The notes under the pieces are model-generated. The model was not told the DNA's origin. It saw only the letters and a program-made list of their open reading frames with translations, and searched no databases. Source: Pseudomonas viridiflava (GTDB lineage: Bacteria; Pseudomonadota; Gammaproteobacteria; Pseudomonadales; Pseudomonadaceae). Taken from it: a DNA stretch of 64,000 nt. Position numbers and translations under genes: made by a program. Below are positions 1 through 10,809 of the stretch, piece by piece; the first letter of the stretch is position 1; the number at the start of each line of letters is the position of its first letter. Where the stretch lies: NCBI RefSeq assembly GCF_900580675.1, contig NZ_UTBG01000181.1, positions 1 through 64,000 of the forward strand, in the 5' to 3' direction.

Positions 1-1384
1 ATGCCCAGCTGAATGCATCGCTGCCCAGCGACAGCAACGTCAGCACCACCGGCACGCCAAAGGCTACAAACCCGCTCCAGTTCCACGCCGGGTACACGTC
101 GTCGCGGTACAGGCCGGCCAGGTCCAGTTGTTGTTTGCGGGTGATGAAGTAGTCCACCACCATGATCCCGGCGATCGGGCCCAAGAGGCTTGAGTAGCCC
201 AGCAACCAGTTGGAATACACGGTTTCCAGGCTCACATCGGAAACGATCAGGCCGAGTTTTTTTAGCAGTTCATGGCCCATCAACACCAACCCCACCAGGC
301 CAGTCAGGATTACTGCCGTGGTGCGGTTGATGAGTTTGGGCGCGATGTTCTGGAAGTCATTGGTCGGCGAGACGATGTTCGCCGCGGTGTTGGTGGACAA
401 GGTCGCGATGATGATCAGCAGCATGGCGATGGCCACCCACACCGGGCTCTGGATATGCCCGATCAGGGTGACCGGGTCGGACACGCTGACGCCCACCAGT
501 TTCACCGAGGCGGCCGTCATGATCACGCCAAGCGCGGCAAACAGGAACATGGTCAGCGGCAGGCCGAAAATCTGACCGAGAATCTGGTCCTTCTGGCTTT
601 TGGCGTAGCGGCTGAAGTCCGGGATGTTCAGCGATAAGGTGGCCCAGAACCCGACCATGGCAGTCAGGCCCGCCATGAAGTAACCGGTGAGGCTCGCGCC
701 TTCAGGGCGCTTGGGTGGAATCGCCATCAGCTCACTGAGCGACACATTGGGCATCGCCCACACCAGCAGGCCAATCCCCACCGCGACCAGCAGCGGCGCC
801 GACAAGGTTTCCAGGCGCTTGATCGACTCGGCGCCACGCAGTACCACCCACAAATTCAGGCACCAGAACATCATGAACCCGATCACTTCACCGGTGCCGC
901 CCAGGGATTTCCAGCCCTCGAAAATCGAGCCAAGGAACAGGTGAATCGCCAGCCCGCCAAACATCGTCTGGATGCCAAACCAGCCGCACGCCACCAGCGC
1001 ACGAATCAGACACGGCACGTTGGAGCCAAGAATGCCGAAGGACGAGCGCAACAGCACCGGGAACGGAATGCCGTACTTGGTGCCGGGGAACGCGTTAAGG
1101 GTCAGCGGGATCAGCACCACGATATTCGCCAGCAGGATTGCCATCAGCGCCTCGCCCACCGACAACCCGAAATACGCGGTGAGCACACCGCCGAGCGTAT
1201 AGGTGGGCACGCAGATCGACATACCGACCCACAACGCGGTGATGTGCCACTTGTTCCAGGTGCGTTCGTGCACCTTGGTCGGTGCCATGTCGTGGTTGTA
1301 GCGGGGGCTGTCGAGGACGTCGGGGCCGGCGTCGAGTTCGTACAGGCCGTTGCGCTCAATGACTTGCGATCTGTTCTGTTGCAT
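1..1384 (-). CDS. NCS1-family nucleobase/hydantoin:cation symporter, 3' end outside window
   Basis: The reading frame is open from the ATG at 1384 down to base 2, giving 461 residues with no stop, so the C-terminus lies beyond the left edge. The translation is a polytopic membrane protein. It begins with a hydrophilic stretch (MQQNRSQVIERNGLYEL) and an NCS1-like segment (KVHERTWNKWHITALWVGM), followed by many hydrophobic helices; about 12 are expected in this family of uracil, allantoin and hydantoin permeases. It is divergent from dihydropyrimidinase and sits beside preT-preA, so uptake of uracil, thymine or a dihydropyrimidine is the likely role. The substrate itself cannot be read from the sequence. 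Confidence 0.85.
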   Translation of the reverse strand, partial: MQQNRSQVIERNGLYELDAGPDVLDSPRYNHDMAPTKVHERTWNKWHITALWVGMSICVPTYTLGGVLTAYFGLSVGEALMAILLANIVVLIPLTLNAFPGTKYGIPFPVLLRSSFGILGSNVPCLIRALVACGWFGIQTMFGGLAIHLFLGSIFEGWKSLGGTGEVIGFMMFWCLNLWVVLRGAESIKRLETLSAPLLVAVGIGLLVWAMPNVSLSELMAIPPKRPEGASLTGYFMAGLTAMVGFWATLSLNIPDFSRYAKSQKDQILGQIFGLPLTMFLFAALGVIMTAASVKLVGVSVSDPVTLIGHIQSPVWVAIAMLLIIIATLSTNTAANIVSPTNDFQNIAPKLINRTTAVILTGLVGLVLMGHELLKKLGLIVSDVSLETVYSNWLLGYSSLLGPIAGIMVVDYFITRKQQLDLAGLYRDDVYPAWNWSGFVAFGVPVVLTLLSLGSDAFSWA

Positions 1385-3427
<2,043 letters not shown>

Positions 3428-3434
3428 GACCGCT

Positions 3435-3509
3435 ATCGGGGGCAAGCCCCCTCCCACATTTGATCGGGTTCACACAGTTCGAGTGTGGGAGCTGGCTTGC
3501 CTGCGATGA
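3435..3509. repeat. REP pair between dihydropyrimidinase and preT
   Basis: Two oppositely oriented REP-type units are present: GGGGGCAAGCCCCCTCCCACA around 3438-3458 (read as GGGGGCAAGCC then CCCTCCCACA) and TGTGGGAGCTGGCTTGCCTG at 3484-3503. The first is of the GGGGGCTTGCCCCC subtype and the second of the GAGCTGGCTTGCCTGCGA subtype, so the two arms are mixed. The pair lies in the 147-bp gap upstream of preT. Confidence 0.8.
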
Positions 3510-3574
3510 GGCCAGTACAGGCAACAAACAATGCCCACTTAGAGGCAATCCAAAAAAACCGTGAGGCCACCACC

Positions 3575-4942
3575 GTGATCCAGACCCTGACCCACCTCCC
3601 CCATCCCCATGAAGATGGGCCGACACTCGCCAGCCATTTCACCGACCTGGCGCCGCCGCTCAACGCCCGCCAAGCCCGGCTGGAAGCCTCGCGCTGCCTG
3701 TATTGCTACGACGCACCGTGCGTCAACGCATGCCCCAGCGAAATCGATATCCCGTCGTTCATCCGCAATATTCACACCGAAAACGTACAAGGCGCGGCGC
3801 AGAAAATTCTTTCCGCCAATATTCTTGGTGGCAGCTGCGCGCGTGTCTGCCCCACCGAAATCCTCTGCCAGCAGGCCTGCGTGCGTAACAACGCCGAAGA
3901 ATGCGCCCCGGTGCTGATCGGCCTGCTGCAACGCTACGCCATCGACAACGCGCACTTCAGCGAACACCCGTTCCAGCGCGCCGCGGCTACCGGCAAACGC
4001 ATCGCCGTAGTCGGCGCCGGGCCAGCCGGACTGGCCTGCGCCCATCGCGCCGCCTTGCACGGCCATGATGTGGTGATTTTCGAAGCGAGGGAAAAGGCCG
4101 GTGGCCTGAATGAATACGGGATCGCCAAATACAAACTGGTGGATGACTTCGCGCAGAAGGAGCTGGAGTTCCTGCTGCAGATCGGTGGCATCGAGATCCG
4201 CCACGGACAGCGCCTGGGCGATAACCTGACCCTGAGCGAGCTGCATCAGCAATTCGACTCGGTGTTTCTCGGCCTCGGCCTGGCTGCCAGCAAACAACTT
4301 GGCCTGCCGCACGAGGACGCCCCCGGCCTGCTCGCCGCCACCGACTACATCCGCGAACTGCGCCAGGCCGATGACCTGACTCAACTGCCCCTGGCCGACC
4401 GCTGCATCGTGCTTGGCGCCGGCAACACCGCGATCGACATGGCTGTGCAAATGGCCCGCCTCGGTGCGCGCGATGTGAATCTGGTTTACCGCCGCGGCCT
4501 GGCAGATATGGGCGCAACCGGGCATGAGCAGGATATCGCCAAGGCCAACCAGGTACGCCTGCTGACCTGGGCTCAACCCGAAGAGGTGCTGCTGGATGAC
4601 CAGGGCCGCGTGCGCGGCATGCGTTTCCTGCGCACGCGCATGAACAACGGCCGCCTGCACCCCACCGGCGAAACCTTCGAACTGGCCTGCGATGCGATCT
4701 TCAAAGCCATCGGGCAACGTTTCGACGGCGAGGCATTGCACGATCCGTTGGCCCAGCAACTGCATCGGGTTGGCGAGCGGATTTTCGTCGACGAACACTT
4801 GTGCACCAGTATTCCCGGGGTCTACGCCGGCGGCGATTGCGTCAGCCTCGGCCAGGACCTCACCGTACAGGCGGTGCAACACGGCAAGCTGGCCGCCGAG
4901 GCCATGCACGCCCAACTCATGCTGAATGTGGAGGCTGCGTAA
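3575..4942 (+). CDS. preT: NAD-dependent dihydropyrimidine dehydrogenase subunit PreT
   Basis: Small flavoprotein subunit that passes electrons from NAD(P)H to PreA for reduction of uracil or thymine to the dihydro form. The N-terminal part has cysteine motifs of the glutamate-synthase small-subunit type (CLYCYDAPCVNACP, then CARVCPTEILCQQACV). These precede an FAD dinucleotide fold (VVGAGPAGLACAHRAA) and a second NAD(P) fold (VLGAGNTAIDMAV). GTG at 3575 is chosen over the longer open frame: it follows GAGG at 3563-3566 and gives 455 residues, the usual length, while the upstream extension is REP-derived. The stop overlaps the preA start (TAATG). Confidence 0.94.
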   Translation: MIQTLTHLPHPHEDGPTLASHFTDLAPPLNARQARLEASRCLYCYDAPCVNACPSEIDIPSFIRNIHTENVQGAAQKILSANILGGSCARVCPTEILCQQACVRNNAEECAPVLIGLLQRYAIDNAHFSEHPFQRAAATGKRIAVVGAGPAGLACAHRAALHGHDVVIFEAREKAGGLNEYGIAKYKLVDDFAQKELEFLLQIGGIEIRHGQRLGDNLTLSELHQQFDSVFLGLGLAASKQLGLPHEDAPGLLAATDYIRELRQADDLTQLPLADRCIVLGAGNTAIDMAVQMARLGARDVNLVYRRGLADMGATGHEQDIAKANQVRLLTWAQPEEVLLDDQGRVRGMRFLRTRMNNGRLHPTGETFELACDAIFKAIGQRFDGEALHDPLAQQLHRVGERIFVDEHLCTSIPGVYAGGDCVSLGQDLTVQAVQHGKLAAEAMHAQLMLNVEAA

Positions 4943-6216
4943 TGGCCGATCTCTCGATTGTGTTCGCCGGTATCAAAGCCCCCAACCCGTTCTGGCTGGC
5001 CTCCGCGCCGCCCACCGACAAGGCCTACAACGTGGTCCGCGCGTTTGAAGCGGGCTGGGGCGGCGTGGTCTGGAAAACCCTGGGTGAAGACCCGGCGGCG
5101 GTCAACGTGTCATCGCGCTACTCGGCGCACTACGGCGCCAACCGTGAAGTGCTGGGCATCAACAATATCGAGCTGATTACCGACCGCTCCCTGGAGATCA
5201 ACCTGCGGGAAATCACCCAGGTGAAAAAGGATTGGCCGGACCGCGCGATGATCGTGTCGCTGATGGTGCCCTGCGTCGAAGAGTCCTGGAAAAACATCCT
5301 GCCGCTGGTGGAGGCCACCGGCTGCGATGGCATCGAGCTGAATTTCGGCTGCCCCCACGGCATGCCCGAACGCGGCATGGGCGCGGCGGTGGGCCAGGTG
5401 CCGGAGTATGTGGAACAGGTGACGCGCTGGTGCAAGACGTATTGCTCGCTGCCGGTGATCGTCAAACTCACGCCGAATATCACCGACATCCGCGTGGCCG
5501 CGCGGGCGGCGTATCGCGGCGGTGCGGACGCGGTGTCGCTGATCAATACCATCAACTCCATCACCAGCGTGGACCTTGAGCGCATGGTCGCGCTGCCGAT
5601 GGTGGGCACCCAGAGCACCCATGGCGGTTACTGCGGCTCGGCAGTGAAGCCGATTGCGTTGAACATGGTCGCCGAAATCGCCCGCGACCCGCAGACCCAA
5701 GGCCTGCCGATCTGCGGCATTGGCGGCATCGGCAACTGGCGCGACGCCGCGGAATTCGTCGCGCTCGGCTGCGGCGCGGTGCAGGTGTGCACGGCGGCCA
5801 TGCTGCATGGGTTTCGGATTGTGGAAGAGATGAAGGACGGGCTGTCGCGGTGGATGGACAGTCAGGGCTACCAGAGCCTGCAGGCGTTTTCCGGGCGCGC
5901 CGTGGGCAATACGACGGACTGGAAGTACCTGGATATCAATTATCAGGTGATCGCCAAGATCGATCAGGAAGCCTGTATCGGCTGTGGGCGTTGCCACATT
6001 GCCTGTGAGGATACGTCGCACCAGGCCATCGCGAGCTTGAAGCAGGCGGATGGCACGCATCTGTACGAGGTGATCGATGACGAGTGCGTGGGCTGTAATT
6101 TGTGCCAGATCACCTGCCCGGTGGCGAATTGCATCGAGATGGTGCCGATGGACACGGGTAAGCCGTTTCTGAATTGGACGCAGGACCCGCGCAACCCGTA
6201 CCGGGAGGCGGTGTAG
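4942..6216 (+). CDS. preA: NAD-dependent dihydropyrimidine dehydrogenase subunit PreA
   Basis: Catalytic FMN/iron-sulfur subunit, 424 residues, partner of PreT. The first 300 residues form the dihydroorotate-dehydrogenase-like barrel with ELNFGCPHGMPERGMG and VKLTPNITDI. The C-terminus has two ferredoxin-type [4Fe-4S] motifs, CIGCGRCHIACE and CVGCNLCQITCPVANC. The ATG overlaps the preT stop, so the two are translationally coupled. The sequence closely resembles E. coli PreA throughout. With the permease and dihydropyrimidinase it supports growth on pyrimidines as a nitrogen source. Confidence 0.95.
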   Translation: MADLSIVFAGIKAPNPFWLASAPPTDKAYNVVRAFEAGWGGVVWKTLGEDPAAVNVSSRYSAHYGANREVLGINNIELITDRSLEINLREITQVKKDWPDRAMIVSLMVPCVEESWKNILPLVEATGCDGIELNFGCPHGMPERGMGAAVGQVPEYVEQVTRWCKTYCSLPVIVKLTPNITDIRVAARAAYRGGADAVSLINTINSITSVDLERMVALPMVGTQSTHGGYCGSAVKPIALNMVAEIARDPQTQGLPICGIGGIGNWRDAAEFVALGCGAVQVCTAAMLHGFRIVEEMKDGLSRWMDSQGYQSLQAFSGRAVGNTTDWKYLDINYQVIAKIDQEACIGCGRCHIACEDTSHQAIASLKQADGTHLYEVIDDECVGCNLCQITCPVANCIEMVPMDTGKPFLNWTQDPRNPYREAV

Positions 6217-6229
6217 TCCTGTAGGCCGC

Positions 6230-6314
6230 CTTCGCGAGCAAGCCCGCTCCCACATTCGACTGCATTCTTCCAGAAAAAATGCGGTCAACTGTGGGAGCGG
6301 GCTTGCTCGCGAAG
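6230..6314. repeat. Inverted REP doublet between preA and rutR-like gene
   Basis: TTCGCGAGCAAGCCCGCTCC at 6231-6250 and its reverse complement GGAGCGGGCTTGCTCGCGAA at 6294-6313 face each other across about 40 bp. This is the most common REP subtype of the window. It lies between two convergent genes and could act as a bidirectional transcript end. Confidence 0.9.
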
Positions 6315-6338
6315 AGGCCCTAAGCCTCACCAAACCTA

Positions 6339-6959
6339 TTAAGGCTCCAGCCCGATCCCCCGCAAAATCACCCCAGTCACCGTCTGAATCGCCTTCTCGA
6401 ACTGCATGTCCGACAACGGCTGGTGATCATTCAGGATCTTCACCTGGTGATCAAAGTCGGCATAGTGCTGGGTCGAGGCCCAGATCATATACAGCAGGCT
6501 CGACGGCTCCACCGGCAGGATGCGTTTGTCTTCCACCCATTGGCGAATTTTCGCTTCCTTCATCTTGGCCCAGTCGTACAGGCTTTCGTCCAGCGCCTCA
6601 CCGAGCGTCGGGGCGCCGTGGATGATTTCATTCGCCCAGACTTTCGAGCCATAGGGCCGGGTACGCGAACGCTGCATCTTGGCGCGGATATAGCTGCTGA
6701 GCACCACCCGCGGGTCATCGAAGGTTTCGAAGCTCAGGGCGTCCTGCTTCCACAGTTCCAGCAAGTCAAACAGCACCGCGCTGTACAGCTCGCTCTTGGT
6801 GGTGAAGTAGTAATGCAGATTGGAGCGCGGCAGTTGCACTTCTTCGGCAATGTCGGCCATGGCGGTGCTGCCATAGCCCTTCTCGGCGAAGATTTTCTCC
6901 GCTGCCAGCAGGATTTTTTCGACGTTGACCCGACGAATTCCGATCTTGTGATTGCCCAT
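6339..6959 (-). CDS. rutR: RutR-like TetR-family regulator of pyrimidine catabolism
   Basis: The 206-residue protein has an N-terminal TetR helix-turn-helix (KILLAAEKIFAEKGYGSTAM, then LPRSNLHYYFTTKSELY). Its C-terminal ligand domain is nearly identical in key places to E. coli RutR, notably the block MIWASTQHYADF. RutR senses uracil or thymine in E. coli. The ATG at 6959 is chosen because GGGGAG lies just upstream; the frame continues to 7076 but that extension would overlap the copC start. It is convergent with preA. No canonical RutR palindrome was recognised nearby. Confidence 0.82.
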   Translation of the reverse strand: MGNHKIGIRRVNVEKILLAAEKIFAEKGYGSTAMADIAEEVQLPRSNLHYYFTTKSELYSAVLFDLLELWKQDALSFETFDDPRVVLSSYIRAKMQRSRTRPYGSKVWANEIIHGAPTLGEALDESLYDWAKMKEAKIRQWVEDKRILPVEPSSLLYMIWASTQHYADFDHQVKILNDHQPLSDMQFEKAIQTVTGVILRGIGLEP

Positions 6960-7075
6960 ATGGGCTCCCCGACAAACAGATGAGCCGAAGACTACCACCC
7001 GCTCTAGATCGGGGCGACAGGCGCAGCCGAAACTTCGTACACTGCGCGCTCCTACCCATTGATTGGTATTGCGCA

Positions 7076-7441
7076 ATGTTGATCAAGAAAACCCTGACCA
7101 CCGTCGCCCTGCTCGCCTCTCTACTAGGCGCTTCGGCGGCCTTTGCCCATGCTCATCTCAAGCGTTCGACGCCGGCAGCCGACAGCAGCGTCGCCGCGCC
7201 AGCCGACCTGCGCCTGACCTTCAGCGAAGGCGTCGAGGCCACTTTCACCAAGGTGTCCCTGAGCAAGGACGGCACCGAAGTCGCGATCAAGGGCCTGGAA
7301 ACGCCGGACGCCGACAAGAAAACCCTGATCGTCACGCCAGCCGCCCCGCTGGCCGCGGGTACCTACAAAGTGGAATGGCACGCTGTCTCAGTCGATACCC
7401 ATAAAAGCGAAGGCACTTATAGCTTCAAGGTCGGCCAATAA
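7076..7441 (+). CDS. copC: CopC-family periplasmic copper-binding protein
   Basis: The 121-residue protein has a clear signal peptide (KKTLTTVALLASLLGASAAFA) ending before HAHLKRSTPA, so the mature protein starts with His as in CopC. A second metal-site element, VDTHKSEG, supplies the Asp and His of the Cu(II) site. The product is a small beta-barrel copper carrier in the periplasm. The chosen ATG excludes an upstream in-frame extension with no signal character. It is followed 3 bp later by copD, so the two form an operon for copper handling or uptake. Confidence 0.88.
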   Translation: MLIKKTLTTVALLASLLGASAAFAHAHLKRSTPAADSSVAAPADLRLTFSEGVEATFTKVSLSKDGTEVAIKGLETPDADKKTLIVTPAAPLAAGTYKVEWHAVSVDTHKSEGTYSFKVGQ

Positions 7442-7444
7442 TCC

Positions 7445-8302
7445 ATGGCAACCCTGCTGGTGCTGTGCCGCTTTGTGCATTTTATCGTCGTGCTGTTGAT
7501 GTTCGGGGCCTGTGTCTTCAGGCCCTGGCTGCTCGGCGCTGGAGCGCAACCGGCGCTCGACCGGCAACTGCTGCGCATCAGCCGTGGGCTGGCCTGGCTG
7601 GGGCTGTTCTCCGGCGTGGCCTGGTTGCTGTTGATCACCGCGAGCATGGCCGGCAGTTGGGACGCAGCGCTGCAACCGGCGACGGTGCAACAGGTGCTGG
7701 GCAAAACCTTTTTTGGCCAGGTGTGGGTCTGGCATCTGTTGCTGAACCTGCTGTTGGTGATCGCGCTGAGCAAACCCTGGCCCGCGCTGCGCCTGCCCCT
7801 GACGGCACTGCTGCTGGCGACCCTGGCACCGGTCGGGCATGGCGCGATGCTCGATGGGTTGAGTGGGCAATTGCTCATACTCAACCAAGTGGTGCACCTG
7901 GTGTGCGTCGGTGCCTGGCTCGGCGGTTTGATGGTGCTGGTGTTGGTCCTCAGGCAGCCGCAACGGTTGGCGCTGGAGCCGATCCTGCGGCGCTTCAGCG
8001 GCGCGGGCTACGGCCTGGTCACCGGGTTGCTGGTGACGGGCTTGATCAACGTGCGGGTACTGACCGGGCAACTGTGGCCCACACCGCTGTTCAATGGTTT
8101 CGCGCTGATTCTGTTGATCAAAGTGCTGCTGGTGCTCGGCATGTTGGCGCTGGCCTTACTGAATCGTTTATGCACCAAACGCTGCGAACAACGGCTGGGC
8201 ACTTTGAAGGCCAGTGTGATGCTGGAATGGTTACTGGGTGTTTCAGCGGTAGCCGCCGTTTCCCTGCTTGGCACCTTGCCGCCCATGGTCATGGCCGGGT
8301 GA
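7445..8302 (+). CDS. copD: CopD-family inner-membrane copper protein
   Basis: The 285-residue polytopic membrane protein starts MATLLVLCRFVHFIVVLLMFG and has about eight hydrophobic helices. Membrane-embedded histidines sit in RFVHF, QVWVWHLLLN, APVGHGAM and NQVVHLVCVGAWLGG, as expected for CopD. It pairs with the periplasmic CopC just upstream, and CopCD pairs are linked to copper import or tolerance. No copper-responsive two-component genes are adjacent. Confidence 0.85.
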   Translation: MATLLVLCRFVHFIVVLLMFGACVFRPWLLGAGAQPALDRQLLRISRGLAWLGLFSGVAWLLLITASMAGSWDAALQPATVQQVLGKTFFGQVWVWHLLLNLLLVIALSKPWPALRLPLTALLLATLAPVGHGAMLDGLSGQLLILNQVVHLVCVGAWLGGLMVLVLVLRQPQRLALEPILRRFSGAGYGLVTGLLVTGLINVRVLTGQLWPTPLFNGFALILLIKVLLVLGMLALALLNRLCTKRCEQRLGTLKASVMLEWLLGVSAVAAVSLLGTLPPMVMAG

Positions 8303-8353
8303 AAACCTGCTGAATGATCACCTATAAACCCGAAGTCATCGTATAACTTCTGC

Positions 8354-8414
8354 TTGACACCCCGCAGAAACCCCGCAAATATCCCGCTCAATGTTGTACG
8401 ACGACGTATGACAA
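8354..8414 (+). promoter_or_regulatory. Promoter and operator-like dyad of the porin gene
   Basis: A good -35 TTGACA occurs at 8354-8359 with a weak -10 (AAATAT region) near 8377-8383. Directly downstream at 8394-8414 is a 21-bp pseudo-palindrome of form TTGT-N3-ACG-N-CGT-N3-ACAA. A similar, weaker element sits in the same place at the uronate dehydrogenase promoter. The dyad covers the ATG at 8408, which argues against that codon as the porin start. A GntR/FadR-type repressor is a plausible ligand, but none is encoded here. Confidence 0.5.
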
Positions 8415-8446
8415 ATAATAAAAACAACAAAAAAGGGAGCTTCACT

Positions 8447-9709
8447 GTGATTCATTTCGCCCGCAATTCCTCCACGCGCCTGGGCCTTATCGGTCTCAGC
8501 AGCCTGGCCTTCACCCTCCCCCTCAGCGCCCAGGCCGACGGCTTTCTCGAAGACGCCAAGGCCACGCTCAACCTGCGTAACGCCTACTTCAACCGTAACT
8601 TCACCAACCCGACCAACCCCCAGGGCAAGGCGGAAGAGTGGACGCAGAACTTCATCCTCGATGCCAGGTCGGGCTTTACCCAGGGCACGGTCGGCTTCGG
8701 GCTGGACGTGTTGGGCCTGTACTCGCAGAAGCTCGACGGCGGCAAAGGCACCGGCGGCACCCAGCTGCTGCCGATCCACGATGATGGCCGCCCCGCCGAC
8801 AACTTCGGGCGCCTGGGCGTTGCGCTGAAAACCAAGCTGTCGAAGACTGAATTGAAGGTCGGTGAATGGATGCCGGTGCTGCCGATCCTGCGCTCCGACG
8901 ACGGCCGCTCCCTGCCCCAGACCTTTCGTGGCGGCCAGGTCACCTCGAGCGAAATCGCCGGCCTGACCCTCTACGGCGGGCAGTTTCGCGGCAACAGCCC
9001 ACGCAATGACGCGAGCATGGAAGACATGTTCATGAACGGCAAAGCCGCGTTTACCTCGGACCGTTTCAACTTCGGCGGCGGCGAATACACCTTCAATGAC
9101 AAGCGCACCCAAGTCCGCCTGTGGTACGCCGAATTGACCGATATCTACCAGCAGCAGTACGTCAACCTGACCCACAGCCAGCCCGTTGGCGACTGGACCT
9201 TCGGCGCCAACCTCGGCTACTTCAACGGCAAGGAAGACGGCAGCGCCCTGGCCGGCGACCTCGACAACAAAACCGCATTCGCCCTGCTCTCGGCCAAATA
9301 CCTGGGCAACACCTTCTACGTGGGCCTGCAGAAACTCACCGGCGACAGCGTGTGGATGCGCGTCAACGGCACCAGCGGCGGCACTCTGGCCAACGACAGC
9401 TACAACGCCAGCTACGATAACGCCAAGGAAAAATCCTGGCAGGTGCGCCATGACTTCAACTTCGTGGTGCTCGGCATTCCGGGGCTGACCATGATGAACC
9501 GCTACATCAGCGGCAGTAACGTGCACACCGGGACGATCACCGATGGCAAGGAATGGGGCCGTGAATCGGAACTGGCCTACACCGTGCAGAGTGGTGCATT
9601 GAAGAACCTGAACGTGAAGTGGCGCAATGCGACCATGCGTCGGGATTTCAGCAACAACGAGTTTGATGAGAATCGGATTTTTATCAGCTACCCCATTTCA
9701 CTGCTTTAA
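8447..9709 (+). CDS. OprD-family outer-membrane porin
   Basis: The 420-residue protein has a signal peptide (TRLGLIGLSSLAFTLPLSAQA before DGFLEDAKATLNLRNAYFNR) and an 18-strand OprD-type barrel with alternating aromatic strands to the C-terminus (RIFISYPISLL). GTG at 8447 is chosen: GGGAG lies 7 bp upstream and the length is typical. Upstream in-frame ATG 8408 lies inside the operator-like dyad. OprD members import small carboxylates, amino acids or sugar acids. Position next to uronate dehydrogenase suggests a sugar acid such as glucuronate or galacturonate, which is inference. Confidence 0.88.
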   Translation: MIHFARNSSTRLGLIGLSSLAFTLPLSAQADGFLEDAKATLNLRNAYFNRNFTNPTNPQGKAEEWTQNFILDARSGFTQGTVGFGLDVLGLYSQKLDGGKGTGGTQLLPIHDDGRPADNFGRLGVALKTKLSKTELKVGEWMPVLPILRSDDGRSLPQTFRGGQVTSSEIAGLTLYGGQFRGNSPRNDASMEDMFMNGKAAFTSDRFNFGGGEYTFNDKRTQVRLWYAELTDIYQQQYVNLTHSQPVGDWTFGANLGYFNGKEDGSALAGDLDNKTAFALLSAKYLGNTFYVGLQKLTGDSVWMRVNGTSGGTLANDSYNASYDNAKEKSWQVRHDFNFVVLGIPGLTMMNRYISGSNVHTGTITDGKEWGRESELAYTVQSGALKNLNVKWRNATMRRDFSNNEFDENRIFISYPISLL

Positions 9710-9711
9710 CC

Positions 9712-9844
9712 TGTGGCGAGCGGGCTTGCCCCGCGTTGGGCTGCGCAGCAGCCCCAAAACCTGGCGCTGAGTTATGCCTGAAAGAATGCAAGGCTCCTAC
9801 TGGGACCGCTTCGCAGCCCACGCGGGGCAAGCCCGCTCACCACA
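9712..9844. repeat. Inverted long REP-type repeat between porin and uronate dehydrogenase
   Basis: The left unit at 9712-9755 (TGTGGCGAGCGGGCTTGCC then CCGCGTTGGGCTGC) is mirrored at 9805-9844 (GCAGCCCACGCGGGGCAAGC then CCGCTCACCACA). The units are longer than the common REP and share the TGGCGAG...GGGCTGCG core with the pair at 15453-15547, so they form a second subfamily. The pair separates porin from udh. Confidence 0.85.
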
Positions 9845-9886
9845 GGATCATCACCGAACATACGCGCGCCTTCGACTAATCGCTCG

Positions 9887-9943
9887 TTGACAATCTGGGG
9901 AATCCCTAACGATACTTCGACCAAGTCATACGACAACCTACAA
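9887..9943 (+). promoter_or_regulatory. Promoter and operator-like site of the hexuronate operon
   Basis: TTGACA at 9887-9892 and GATACT at 9911-9916 are separated by 18 bp. Seven bp downstream of the -10, at 9923-9943, lies a sequence sharing one full half (GTCATACG...C) and ACAA with the reverse complement of the porin dyad at 8394-8414. The placement over the expected transcription start fits repression. Confidence 0.5.
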
Positions 9944-9960
9944 CAAAAATTGGAATCCCC

Positions 9961-10779
9961 ATGACCACCATCACACCTGTTCCCTTCAACCGCCTGTTGC
10001 TCACCGGCGCCGCTGGCGGCCTGGGCAAAGTCCTGCGTGAACGCCTGCGCCCTTACGCCCAGGTGCTGCGCCTGTCGGACATCGCCGAGATGGCACCGGC
10101 CGTCGACGCCTCCGAAGAAGTACAAGTGTGCGACCTGTCGGATAAACAAGCCGTGCACCACTTGGTAGAAGGCGTCGACGCCATCCTGCATTTCGGCGGT
10201 GTTTCGGTAGAGCGCTCGTTCGAAGAAGTGCTCGGCGCGAATATCAGTGGCATTTTCCATGTTTACGAAGCCGCGCGTCGCCACGGCGTAAAACGTGTGA
10301 TCTTCGCCAGCTCCAACCACGTGATCGGTTTCTACAAGCAGGGCGAAACCATCGACGCCCACTCGCCGCGCCGCCCGGACAGCTACTACGGCTTGTCCAA
10401 GTCCTACGGCGAAGACATGGCCAGCTTCTACTTCGACCGCTACGGCATCGAGACCGTGAGCATCCGCATCGGCTCCTCGTTCCCGGAACCGCAGAACCGC
10501 CGCATGATGCACACCTGGCTGAGCTTCGATGACCTGACCCAATTGCTCGAACGCGCGTTGTACACGCCAAACGTCGGCCACACCGTGGTCTACGGCATGT
10601 CGGATAACCTCGACACCTGGTGGGACAACCGCTACGCCGCCCACCTCGGCTACGCCCCCAAAGACAGCTCCGAAGTGTTCCGGGCCCAGGTCGAAACCCA
10701 ACCGCCGGTGTCTTCCGATGACCCGGCCAGGGTCTATCAGGGCGGTGCATTCTGCGCGGCCGGGCCGTTCGGTGACTGA
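9961..10779 (+). CDS. udh: Uronate dehydrogenase
   Basis: The 272-residue NAD-dependent short-chain dehydrogenase oxidises D-glucuronate or D-galacturonate to the aldaro-lactone. The Rossmann motif GAAGGLG is at residues 16-22, the catalytic Tyr143-Lys147 pair is in SYYGLSK, and SSNHVIGFY follows beta-5. RIGSSFPEPQNRRMMHTWLS is typical of Udh. It is the first gene of a run with the lactonase, TRAP transporter and epimerase, and the lactone it makes is the expected substrate of the next gene. Confidence 0.9.
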   Translation: MTTITPVPFNRLLLTGAAGGLGKVLRERLRPYAQVLRLSDIAEMAPAVDASEEVQVCDLSDKQAVHHLVEGVDAILHFGGVSVERSFEEVLGANISGIFHVYEAARRHGVKRVIFASSNHVIGFYKQGETIDAHSPRRPDSYYGLSKSYGEDMASFYFDRYGIETVSIRIGSSFPEPQNRRMMHTWLSFDDLTQLLERALYTPNVGHTVVYGMSDNLDTWWDNRYAAHLGYAPKDSSEVFRAQVETQPPVSSDDPARVYQGGAFCAAGPFGD

Positions 10780-10809
10780 CGCCACATCAACCCAAGGGAA
10801 TGAGTTGCC

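Noticed and set aside
6960..7076. N-terminal extension of the RutR-like regulator
   Set aside because: The extension has no homology to TetR proteins and runs into the copC start; ATG 6959 has GGGGAG upstream.
8408..8446. Earlier ATG for the OprD-like porin
   Set aside because: It has no Shine-Dalgarno, lies inside the operator-like dyad and adds an Asn/Lys-rich stretch before the signal peptide. GTG 8447 has GGGAG at proper spacing.
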